Positions 25,036-31,985 of a DNA stretch of 31,985 bases are shown one piece after another. This DNA is from Euryarchaeota archaeon UBA19 (GTDB taxonomy: Archaea > Thermoplasmatota > Poseidoniia > Poseidoniales > Thalassarchaeaceae). Made by a program: the position numbers and the translations under genes. The notes under the pieces are model-generated. The model did not search any database. It was given only the letters and a program-made list of their open reading frames with translations, and was not told where the DNA came from. Every line of letters starts with the position of its first letter. Positions within the stretch are counted from its first letter, which is position 1. The stretch covers positions 1-31,985 of the forward strand of contig DAPQ01000005.1 of assembly GCA_002502175.1 (NCBI GenBank). Reading direction: 5' to 3'.

Positions 25036-25857
25036 TTATTCCTTAACACCTTTCTCAATCGCCATAATTTCAGCGCACACTGCGATTGCAATCTCCTCAG
25101 GACTTTCCGCGCCTATTTGAATGCCGATAGGACACCGAACCGAATCAATCGCGTTTTCTGACACACCCGCAGAAATTGCCGCCTCCCTGAAAACCTTCCA
25201 TTTTGATCGTGATCCAATTGCTCCAATGCGTGGTCTATTTGCTTCCCCACGATTCAATAATAGGCCAATTAGCAAGTCTTGGTCAACCGACCAGTCATGC
25301 CCTAACAATAGAACGTCTGAAAATCGCATGAAACCATTATCCGAAAGACTGTCAATAAACTCCTTTACATCGCTAGAATGATGTTCTACCGCATTTGGAT
25401 ATACTTCTCCATCAGCGTATTCATTTCTAACATCGAAAACACTGTGCGACCAACCGAGATTATCGCACGCAGCAGCGATGGCTAGACCGCAATGGCCACC
25501 ACCAGCGATTAGTATGTGTGGCACGGGTTCCAAGACCTCCAGAGAGACGGTTACGCGACCGCCGCAGAGGCTGTTAAGCGCCGTCACCTCTTGGCCCTTC
25601 GCATCCCGATGTAAGACGTATGTCTCGACTCTACTAGTGCCGGATTCATTAGTCAACATTTGACCTAGGTGCTTCTCTACCTTCAGCTCTAACCCAGCCC
25701 CTCCGATGGTACCGTGTCTATTTCCTAAGTTGCTGATCGCCATTCTAGCTCCTGGCTTGCCTGGAACGCTTCCACTGGCTTCAACGACAGACGCAAGGGC
25801 AACCCTTTCGCCGTGATTTAATCGATCCAATACCCACGCTAGCGTGGCGCTGGTCAT
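25036..25857 (-). CDS. XdhC/CoxI-family molybdenum hydroxylase maturation protein
   Basis: This 273-aa protein has an N-terminal XdhC_CoxI domain (VALASVVEASGSVPGKPGAR, about 20-40, and GGAGLELKVE) and a C-terminal Rossmann-like domain with ILIAGGGHCGLAIAAA (near 115-130) and DVRNEYADGEVYP. XdhC proteins bind the molybdenum cofactor and help its sulfuration and insertion into xanthine dehydrogenase-like enzymes. That agrees with the hydroxylase genes encoded downstream on the same strand and with the MocA-like protein nearby. I chose ATG 25857, not an in-frame TTG at 25878, because the domain begins right there. No SD is visible, so it may be leaderless. Confidence 0.92.
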   Translation of the reverse strand: MTSATLAWVLDRLNHGERVALASVVEASGSVPGKPGARMAISNLGNRHGTIGGAGLELKVEKHLGQMLTNESGTSRVETYVLHRDAKGQEVTALNSLCGGRVTVSLEVLEPVPHILIAGGGHCGLAIAAACDNLGWSHSVFDVRNEYADGEVYPNAVEHHSSDVKEFIDSLSDNGFMRFSDVLLLGHDWSVDQDLLIGLLLNRGEANRPRIGAIGSRSKWKVFREAAISAGVSENAIDSVRCPIGIQIGAESPEEIAIAVCAEIMAIEKGVKE

Positions 25858-25930
25858 AGATGCCCGGAAGCGACTCAAGGTATTGGTGTTGCTCGCAAGG
25901 AAAATAGCATTTCAGCAAAAGAAAATGAAG

Positions 25931-25981
25931 AGTTAGCCACGACTAACTTTCATATGAATAAACACCTCAGCGATTCATATG
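25931..25981. promoter_or_regulatory. Inverted repeat and repeated TTCATATG in the divergent xdhC/exporter intergenic region
   Basis: AGTTAG (25931-25936) and CTAACT (25943-25948) form an inverted repeat around CCACGA. The motif TTCATATG occurs at 25949-25956 and again at 25974-25981, where it includes the exporter start codon; the first copy is within the palindrome TTCATATGAA. The spacing between the copies is 25 bases. GTTAG...CTAAC half-sites resemble those bound by DtxR/MntR-type metalloregulators, but the 6-base spacer differs from their usual form. An operator for the exporter or for both genes is likely, but the factor is not identified. Confidence 0.45.
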
Positions 25982-27223
25982 TCACTCGACATCAGCGCGG
26001 GCCAAGCGCTGGAAATCTTAGTTATCTCAATGAGAGATGCTTTCCTTGCAGTTACTGTTTTTGTCGCTGCGATGGTTCTTCTATTCAGTTGGTTACAATA
26101 CGTCACAGCAGGTCGATTTGTAGTCTGGATTCGTGAAAATACTAGGTTTCAACCAGTAATTGGTGCGATGATGGGGCTGACTCCTGGTTGTGGTGGAGCA
26201 ATCATTGTCATGCCTATGTATGCGAGAGGGTATGTTACCTATGGAACCGTAATCGCGACTCTTATTGCAACACTCGGTGATGCCGCCTTTGTACTAATTG
26301 GTGCAGTTTTCCAAGACTCTTCTTTCCTTACTCCTGTTATTGTTGTCCACTTAACTTCCTTTCTTGTAGGAGTTTTGTGGGGTTATGGGGTGGATAAGTT
26401 AGAGGTCACACCATCTGCCCCGCTAGGCCGATTCGGCCCTAAATTTGGAACAGACGAACCATTAGGTGAAGAAGCTGCAAAGGCGATGGAAGGCGAGGAT
26501 TCACTTATCGAAGATTTACCAAGAGAGATTCCAGAGGGATGGGGCTATCGTGTATTGCATCAAGGGTACAGAGTATGGTGGGCGATAACAGCTGTCGGTT
26601 TGTGTCTTGCAATCTTGCTTCTGATTTGGTATGCGCAAGACCCTGAATATTCACCCGAGTTAGTCTGGGATCCAACAACTCGAGATGGAATCGTAACTTG
26701 GGTGGGGTTAATTGGAACATCTTTGTCTATCATACTGTATATTTCCTCCAAGAATTTCTTTGCTGATGATACAGAGGCTACCATTGGAGACAAACTCAAT
26801 TCACTAGACGAAACCCTAGTTCATGCGGCATCTGAAACAGCATTCGTGACTTTTTGGGTCCTAATCGCTTACCTAGTTTTTGAGTTCGGTATGATATTGT
26901 CTGGGATTAGTGAAACCGACATGTCCGAACACGGGTCTGGCGCTGCGGCAGTGTTGCTTGCGGCGACAGTTGGCCTTATTCCTGGATGTGGCCCTCAAAT
27001 TATCGCAATTACTGCATATATCGAGGGGGTAATCTCATTTCCAGCTTTAGTTGCAAATGCCATATCTCAGGACGGAGATGCCCTGTTCCCTCTATTGGTT
27101 AGGCACAAGGTTGCCTCAATTTGGGCAACAATTCATACCACTCTTCCGGCAATTATTGTCGGTTTAGTATTCCTTTGGGTGATGGGTGAATATCCCTCAA
27201 TCACAAATGCTTTGCAACCTTGA
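25979..27223 (+). CDS. ArsP_2-type (DUF2899) 10-TM putative heavy-metal exporter
   Basis: This 414-aa membrane protein fits the family described as putative 10-TM heavy-metal exporters, also named putative manganese transporters. It has two internal copies of a hallmark: GLTPGCGGAIIVMPMYARGY (66-85) followed by IATLGDAAFVLI, and GLIPGCGPQIIAITAYIEGV (about 331-350) followed by a related ISQDGDALFPLL segment. Each sits in a bundle of about five helices, joined by a charged loop (about 145-200). The twin PGCG motifs probably form the transport site. It starts at ATG 25979, has a candidate operator upstream and is divergent from xdhC. Its 3' end overlaps the opposite MocA-like gene by 23 bases. 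The metal is unknown. Confidence 0.85.
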   Translation: MSLDISAGQALEILVISMRDAFLAVTVFVAAMVLLFSWLQYVTAGRFVVWIRENTRFQPVIGAMMGLTPGCGGAIIVMPMYARGYVTYGTVIATLIATLGDAAFVLIGAVFQDSSFLTPVIVVHLTSFLVGVLWGYGVDKLEVTPSAPLGRFGPKFGTDEPLGEEAAKAMEGEDSLIEDLPREIPEGWGYRVLHQGYRVWWAITAVGLCLAILLLIWYAQDPEYSPELVWDPTTRDGIVTWVGLIGTSLSIILYISSKNFFADDTEATIGDKLNSLDETLVHAASETAFVTFWVLIAYLVFEFGMILSGISETDMSEHGSGAAAVLLAATVGLIPGCGPQIIAITAYIEGVISFPALVANAISQDGDALFPLLVRHKVASIWATIHTTLPAIIVGLVFLWVMGEYPSITNALQP

Positions 27224-27758
27224 CTAGTTCGTTAACATCTTCTTTTGTGTCTATGTTTAGGTGTAGATGAGGGTCTTCAACAGTTATCCTATCTGGGCTG
27301 ATTATTTCACGTAATGGAGTGTCTGGTTCAGCCCGCAATATATTCTCACAATCCTGAGTAGATATTGCAATGGGATGACCTCCTTTTTCATTTAAGGTCG
27401 GAATCGTTGTGTCATTGCATTCACACAGTTTCTTTACAGTATCTAGACTAAACCCCGGCCTGTCGACTGGGACGATTAACAGAGGTTTGATGCCAATTGA
27501 TTCAATTCCACATTGAATTGTTCCTGTTCGACCCAAATCTGGATTTGGATTAACTATCAAACTAGTATTAGGAAGTAATTTTTCGATTTTTTGTTCGAGC
27601 GAACTTCGAGTAACTACTGTTGCTGAAAGACCAGCATTTTGCAATTTACTGCATACTAACTCGACAAGAGTTTGTCCTTTGACTTCAACCAATGCTTTGT
27701 GGCTACCTAGGCGTTTACTCGCCCCAGCGGCTAGAACAATCGCTTCGTTAATCCTCAT
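27201..27758 (-). CDS. MobA/MocA-like nucleotidyltransferase (molybdenum cofactor cytidylyltransferase-like)
   Basis: This 185-aa NTP-transferase has the N-terminal nucleotide-binding signature IVLAAGASKRLGSHKAL (about 7-23), LGRTGTIQCGIES in the middle, the metal-binding VPVDRPGF, and GHPIAIS in the C-terminal part. MocA-type enzymes attach CMP to molybdopterin to give the cofactor that xanthine dehydrogenase-family enzymes use. Presence near xdhC and the hydroxylase genes supports that over MobA (GMP) or a sugar nucleotidyltransferase. ATG 27758 is chosen because the fold starts there and the overlap with the protease gene is then only 11 bases; the longer in-frame extension has no family counterpart. 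Confidence 0.87.
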   Translation of the reverse strand: MRINEAIVLAAGASKRLGSHKALVEVKGQTLVELVCSKLQNAGLSATVVTRSSLEQKIEKLLPNTSLIVNPNPDLGRTGTIQCGIESIGIKPLLIVPVDRPGFSLDTVKKLCECNDTTIPTLNEKGGHPIAISTQDCENILRAEPDTPLREIISPDRITVEDPHLHLNIDTKEDVNELVKVAKHL

Positions 27759-29751
27759 CGGAATTTGCACTCCAAATCGAACTGCGATTGAAGTAAATTG
27801 CAACTCCAATAACTGGAACCAAGAAAACCAATGCTCCAAAAAATACAGTCAATAACGATTGATCACTCAATCCATTTTCCTGATTGTTTGCCGCTTCGTC
27901 GATTAGAATAACTCTTCTAGCATCAATAGGAGAGATGTGATCATCATCAAGGTATAATCTGGCAAAAATTGTAGAATTGCCGGAATTATTGTGTGGTTCG
28001 AGTTCTAAACTCCAACTAGTCCAGTCTCCATCCTTTGAGTCATCGTTTGCTTCTTTCCATTCTGCACCACCAACTCTAACCTCAACTCTGGCATCTGATT
28101 CCGAAGGCAATCCACTTGCAATCCCTGTAATTTTGCTTTGATTTTCAATTACCTGCAGGGTGTCGATATTCATTGATACATTGAGTGTACGATCAATGCT
28201 TCCCGCTACTTCAACGAATACAACTGGATCGGCTTGACCGTATCCAAACTCATTATCTGGCCGAGTCTCTATCGCACTACAGTCATTGAATCCAGGGTCG
28301 TCTAAGAGTACAATTTCTCTTTCAATTGAGTAGGCTGCAATGATATCTTTGAATTCAGAGGGAGTAATATCTGGATTTGCTTGCACCATTAAAGCCGCAA
28401 TTCCTGCCATTAATGGGGTTGCCATGCTGGTTCCTGATTTACTAGTATATCCATCATTTGTTGCTGCATCAGGCGCCATAATACTCGACCCGATGGTGGC
28501 TACATCTGGTTTTACTCGCATGTCAGAAGTATACCCCCTACTACTGTAAATTGCTAGCCCTAGATCCTTGTCCAAACTGGCTACGGTTACGGGTAAAGCA
28601 GCATCACCGGGGCTGTCAATTGTATTACAGCCAGCAAACGTCGCCCCTCCAAATTCGTTTCCGGCAGAAAGAGTCGTGATTATTCCAGCCTCAACGACTG
28701 CATCCATTTGGCGGCTCCAAGCAGAACTACCGTCATTGTCAACATGAATCTCAAATTGTTGCTCTCCAAGTGAGGAAGTCAAGATATTGATGCCATATTT
28801 TTCTTTGTTATCTATTGCCCATTGAGCGCCCTGCATTATGTCTTCAATATCACCATCACAGCATGCTAAGATGTTAATCAGCCATGCACCGGGTGCTGCC
28901 CCTACATATTTCTCTCCAGTTGCAGGGTCTGTTTGTCCCCCACCGCTACCTGCCGCAATACCCGCAACATGAGTCCCATGAGTTCCTGAGTCGTATGATT
29001 CTGAAGGGTCCAGTTCTTGATCAGTAAATACGGCATCGAAAAATGCGATGATTTTCGGATCACAATCTGCGGGGATTGGTTCTGGATTTGGGTCTAAGGG
29101 GTCAGGAGGGTCGTCGATACAGGTAAATGGGTCATCATCCATATCATTGAGTCCTTCATGATCTCCCCTCACTCCAGTATCGAGTACAGCAATCACCGCC
29201 CCAGTTCCATCTAATCCTAGGTCTTGCCAAACAGCATCGACACCCATGTTTGGAACCGCTTCATGCATGTTTGGTTCCGCGAGTCCAAGGTCTTCTATCA
29301 TCACTACACCAGGCAAAGAAAGGATTCCCTCAGGATCTAAGATTGAGTCGAAAGGAGCGGAAGCTGCCACAGTATCCAGATAACTAAATCTGAAAGTTAC
29401 CTCAACATTTAGTTCTTGGAGCGCTGAAATATCTGCATCTGTGGGGTGGTGATCGTAGTCAATGAATACTCTTGCACTTCCCGGTGAAGCCCTCTTCCAC
29501 CATTGATTTTGTATTTCGCTAGGTTGTAGAATCAACCATTCAAGCCGGTCATCAATAGAATTACCATCCTTGTCTCTACTCCAGTCGAGCCACCATTCAA
29601 AATGAATTTCAGGTTCAACTGAGTCGACCCAATCTCCATTGAAATCTAGGCCGCCTCTTTGCCTAGAATCGTCGCTAATCGAAGAGGAAACTAATGGGGC
29701 CATTAGCATAATCAAAACAACCGAGACATATATGCCCCTAGTCTGCCCCAT
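27748..29751 (-). CDS. Subtilisin-like (S8) serine protease, membrane-anchored, copy 1
   Basis: This 667-aa exported protease has a signal sequence (YVSVVLIMLMAPLVSSS), a short DKDGNSIDD calcium-like loop and an I9-like propeptide region (about 70-150). The S8 domain follows, with catalytic Asp191 (VIAVLDTGV), His258 (HGTHVAGIAAG) and Ser442 (SGTSMATP), plus the oxyanion Asn in SAGNEFGG. After the catalytic domain come a beta-rich region, a C-terminal TM helix (LTVFFGALVFLVPVIGVAIY) and a short charged tail, so it is anchored with its active site outside. ATG 29751 places the signal at the N-terminus; upstream codons lie between it and the neighbour's stop at 29804. It probably degrades or processes extracellular protein. 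Confidence 0.93.
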   Translation of the reverse strand: MGQTRGIYVSVVLIMLMAPLVSSSISDDSRQRGGLDFNGDWVDSVEPEIHFEWWLDWSRDKDGNSIDDRLEWLILQPSEIQNQWWKRASPGSARVFIDYDHHPTDADISALQELNVEVTFRFSYLDTVAASAPFDSILDPEGILSLPGVVMIEDLGLAEPNMHEAVPNMGVDAVWQDLGLDGTGAVIAVLDTGVRGDHEGLNDMDDDPFTCIDDPPDPLDPNPEPIPADCDPKIIAFFDAVFTDQELDPSESYDSGTHGTHVAGIAAGSGGGQTDPATGEKYVGAAPGAWLINILACCDGDIEDIMQGAQWAIDNKEKYGINILTSSLGEQQFEIHVDNDGSSAWSRQMDAVVEAGIITTLSAGNEFGGATFAGCNTIDSPGDAALPVTVASLDKDLGLAIYSSRGYTSDMRVKPDVATIGSSIMAPDAATNDGYTSKSGTSMATPLMAGIAALMVQANPDITPSEFKDIIAAYSIEREIVLLDDPGFNDCSAIETRPDNEFGYGQADPVVFVEVAGSIDRTLNVSMNIDTLQVIENQSKITGIASGLPSESDARVEVRVGGAEWKEANDDSKDGDWTSWSLELEPHNNSGNSTIFARLYLDDDHISPIDARRVILIDEAANNQENGLSDQSLLTVFFGALVFLVPVIGVAIYFNRSSIWSANSDED

Positions 29752-29803
29752 AATTGGTCCAACCAGCACCCATGTTTGAGCATTAGGACCAGATGACTTG
29801 AGA

Positions 29804-31816
29804 CTATCCAGACTCGGATTGGTTATATTCTGATTCAGATAACATCTCTTCGTCCATATCTTCGTCTCTATAATATTCGTCATCTTTTCCGAAGAATCCT
29901 CTTTCTCGAAGTTGAATACCTGCGAAAATTAATGCAGAAAGAAGCACGAGAACTAATAGGGCCAAAATTCCAACTACGAGCCCCATAATGGAATTTTCAG
30001 AATCCGATTGTACAATTTTTTCTTCACCCATTATGTGAATACCTATAGCAAGATTAGTTGATGCTTGGTCCCCGGATATCGCCCGTACGAGTATTACTTG
30101 GTCGCCTTCTACAGTATTGTTGGGGAGGAATCGGAGCCTATCCACCAATAGGTCATGAGTCACCTGAAACTGCTGGTCACCAATTGTAAATTCAGATAAA
30201 TCCATCCAATTATCTCTCATGTCCCAAGTTCGCCATTGGACTCTTTGTACTCCACCTTCTAGATTGAACACAATCGATTCGCCTTGTCCTATATGAACAC
30301 GGTTATCTACTCCGTATTCACTGTCCAAAGTCACATTCAATGACATGCTAAGTTCGTAGACGTAATTGGCGGCTTCCTCAACCGAAGGTTGTGCATTAAC
30401 ATGACCATGACCATAGACGTTATTCTGCCTATTCTTTGGTATGAGGTCCTCGGCACAAGGCTCATTCGCCAACATGTAATGACATTGTCTGTAAGTGGAA
30501 GTTTCTTGCATTATATTCCTAATATCAAAAGGACTCAAATCAGGATTGGCCTGGTACATCAAAACAGCGACACCGGCAGCACCTGGTGTTGCCATACTGG
30601 TGCCAGATAACGCAACATAACCATCGCCTGTATTTGCATCCGGAGCGTTGACACTACTTCCTACGAAAGCGATATTTGGTTTGATGCGCCCTTCTTCAGT
30701 AGGTCCTTGACTTGAGTATATTGCGATCGCTGTATCTTTGTCCAAGGCGCCAACTGTAATCGCATCTTCAGCACTTCCTGGGGTCCCAATTTGAGCACTA
30801 AATGCCGAATTTCCAGCTGCAATAAAGATCGCAACACCCGCTCTCATCATTTCGTTTGCCATCCGATTAACCGATTCTTGTTCTGAGGTCGTCCATTCGG
30901 ATACTGCAGGCCCTCCAAGGCTCATACTTGCTGCTCGAATGTTGAACTCATGGCGCTTTTCAACGGTCCATTCCATTCCTGCCATAACTTGAGCATAGCT
31001 TCCACTCCCGCTACCACTGAGAACTTTCACTCCAACGAGATTTGCGTGTGGTGCGACTCCAACATGTTGGTATGAAGGCGCTCCAGTTCCTGCAGTTATT
31101 CCAGCGCAATGAGTTCCATGTCCATTATCATCGTAAGGGAAAATTTCGCTACCATTGGTGGCACCCGGGTTATTTATTGCATCAAAAAATGCAATTACCT
31201 TAGGATCGTCAGTGCTGTTATCGTCATCTAAATCGTCTAGAGCAGTGTGATTTCCGTCAATTCCAGTATCAATAATTGCCATGGTCACTCCGGCTCCAGT
31301 ATAGCCAGTATCCTGCCAAACTAGGTCGACACCATGAGCAGGAACTACATCCTCCATCTGTACCTCTAGTCTGCCATCTAACTCTACGAATACAACCCCT
31401 GGTAGTTGAACCAATTCGTATATTCTATCCAATTCAACAGTTCCTGCAATCGAATCAATCAACCAATACCTGAATTGTGTTTGAAAATCCAATTCACTTT
31501 CAAGCATCTTTTGATCAGATTCAGTCGGTGTGTGGTCAAAGTCAACGATTACTGAAATTCGACCATTGTCATCGAGGTATTGATAGTGGTTGTTTTGTGC
31601 AGCAATCCAAATTGCATCGTGAATGTAATCTCCATCTTTGTCCATAGGAGTGTCTTCCCACCAATCTCCAATCTGCTCAGAATAGGTTGGAGTCTGCGAT
31701 GGATTTGACACGGTCGGAGCCGCAGCCGCGAGTGCCGGAACAAGCATCATACCGAGTACAGTGAAAGCAATCAATCGGGCTCGAATCTCCTCAGATGCAA
31801 ACATGGTTACCATCAA
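29804..31816 (-). CDS. Subtilisin-like (S8) serine protease, membrane-anchored, copy 2
   Basis: This 670-aa paralogue of the next protease has the same layout. A signal peptide (LIAFTVLGMMLVPALAAAAP) is followed by DKDGDYIHD and a propeptide-like region with DFDHTPTESDQ. The S8 catalytic domain has Asp183 (MAIIDTGIDGNHT), His233 (NGHGTHCAGITAG) and Ser407 (SGTSMATPGAAG), with the oxyanion Asn in IAAGNSAF. A C-terminal TM helix (GLVVGILALLVLVLLSALIFA) is followed by an acidic tail (YYRDEDMDEEMLSESEYNQ). Start is ATG 31816, or ATG 31804 without the first four residues. The two genes are tandem, 52 bases apart, and probably arose by duplication. The tail acidic cluster is absent from copy 1. Confidence 0.93.
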   Translation of the reverse strand: MMVTMFASEEIRARLIAFTVLGMMLVPALAAAAPTVSNPSQTPTYSEQIGDWWEDTPMDKDGDYIHDAIWIAAQNNHYQYLDDNGRISVIVDFDHTPTESDQKMLESELDFQTQFRYWLIDSIAGTVELDRIYELVQLPGVVFVELDGRLEVQMEDVVPAHGVDLVWQDTGYTGAGVTMAIIDTGIDGNHTALDDLDDDNSTDDPKVIAFFDAINNPGATNGSEIFPYDDNGHGTHCAGITAGTGAPSYQHVGVAPHANLVGVKVLSGSGSGSYAQVMAGMEWTVEKRHEFNIRAASMSLGGPAVSEWTTSEQESVNRMANEMMRAGVAIFIAAGNSAFSAQIGTPGSAEDAITVGALDKDTAIAIYSSQGPTEEGRIKPNIAFVGSSVNAPDANTGDGYVALSGTSMATPGAAGVAVLMYQANPDLSPFDIRNIMQETSTYRQCHYMLANEPCAEDLIPKNRQNNVYGHGHVNAQPSVEEAANYVYELSMSLNVTLDSEYGVDNRVHIGQGESIVFNLEGGVQRVQWRTWDMRDNWMDLSEFTIGDQQFQVTHDLLVDRLRFLPNNTVEGDQVILVRAISGDQASTNLAIGIHIMGEEKIVQSDSENSIMGLVVGILALLVLVLLSALIFAGIQLRERGFFGKDDEYYRDEDMDEEMLSESEYNQSESG

Positions 31817-31861
31817 TGCGGCATCGAGAAGGTGATTTCAATAAAGCGGTCAGTTGACTAT

Positions 31862-31893
31862 TCAGCCCTTAGGGCTGATTCAGAGGTCTCTGA
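31862..31893. other. Two short perfect hairpins between protease copy 2 and the acyl-CoA dehydrogenase
   Basis: TCAGCCC (31862-31868) and GGGCTGA (31872-31878) pair across loop TTA. Just after, TCAGAG (31880-31885) and CTCTGA (31888-31893) pair across GT; this second hairpin covers the end of the acyl-CoA dehydrogenase and its stop codon. The first belongs to the recurring 3-nt-loop type in this window. They probably lie at the end of the acyl-CoA dehydrogenase transcript. Confidence 0.5.
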
Positions 31894-31985
31894 CCATTTC
31901 TCTTCCAATAATCATCCGTTGAACCTGACTACTTCCTTCGTAAATTTGTAGGACCTTAGCAGCGCGCATTAATCGCGCTACTGGA
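31880..31985 (-). CDS. Acyl-CoA dehydrogenase, C-terminal end (partial)
   Basis: On the minus strand the last 106 bases encode 34 residues and a TGA stop (31880-31882). The sequence reads PVARLMRAAKVLQIYEGSSQ, then VQRMIIGREMVRDL. The block KVLQIYEGSSQVQRMIIGR is the well-known C-terminal signature of acyl-CoA dehydrogenases, which carry out the first, FAD-dependent step of fatty acid or amino-acid acyl-CoA oxidation. The 5' part lies beyond the window, so substrate class cannot be judged. This ORF is too short at the window edge to be picked up by length alone. It is upstream of the proteases in the same direction, 63 bases from the start of copy 2. Confidence 0.88.
   Translation of the reverse strand, partial: PVARLMRAAKVLQIYEGSSQVQRMIIGREMVRDL

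Noticed and set aside
27759..27839. Longer N-terminus of the MocA-like protein (start at 27839)
   Set aside because: The extra 27 residues (EHWFSWFQLLELQ and so on) are the protease gene in another frame and precede the usual first strand of the family, so ATG 27758 is preferred.

Overview
The window looks like chromosomal DNA from a marine archaeon, most probably Marine Group II (Candidatus Poseidoniales) or a close relative. This is inferred from gene content, with no database search. The supporting signs are: an archaeal shikimate route that enters through 2-amino-3,7-dideoxy-heptulosonate synthase and 3-dehydroquinate synthase II; a GHMP-type archaeal shikimate kinase; a bacterio-opsin-activator (Bat-type) HTH regulator; PGF-CTERM-like C-termini on exported proteins; Asp-rich exported proteins with calcium-binding loops; and dense, often overlapping genes that use GAGGTGAT-like ribosome binding sites with ATG, GTG and TTG starts. 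I see no insertion sequence, phage gene, CRISPR array or rRNA.

Layout. Positions 1-23 are the 3' end of a tRNA. The plus-strand block from 82 to 13836 holds an Asp-rich calcium-binding lipoprotein, an unrecognised 703-aa membrane protein, an ABC exporter pair (LolD-like ATPase and an FtsX/MacB-type permease), exonuclease III and an acyltransferase-3 membrane enzyme. It ends with a tight four-gene aromatic amino acid set: ADH synthase, DHQ synthase II, shikimate kinase and chorismate synthase.

The minus-strand block from 25857 down to 13847 reads, in order of transcription: XdhC-family protein, Bat-type regulator, the three subunits of a molybdenum hydroxylase (2Fe-2S, molybdopterin, FAD), a small exported protein whose TTG start overlaps the FAD-subunit stop, then a DUF4350 membrane protein, a MoxR AAA+ ATPase, a DUF58 protein and a polytopic membrane protein. 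A plus-strand ArsP_2-type 10-TM exporter is divergent from xdhC. A MobA/MocA-like nucleotidyltransferase converges on it from the other side; XdhC and MocA-like proteins are the usual maturation partners of such hydroxylases. The right end holds two tandem membrane-anchored subtilisin-like proteases and the C-terminal end of an acyl-CoA dehydrogenase.

The most interesting region is 13.8-25.9 kb. The hydroxylase FAD subunit carries a cysteine-rich insert like the extra [4Fe-4S] loop of 4-hydroxybenzoyl-CoA reductase beta subunits. The hydroxylase genes run, through a translationally coupled exported protein, straight into a MoxR/DUF58/DUF4350 module. Short perfect hairpins with 3-nt loops recur at several gene boundaries, and a clear inverted repeat sits upstream of the exporter.
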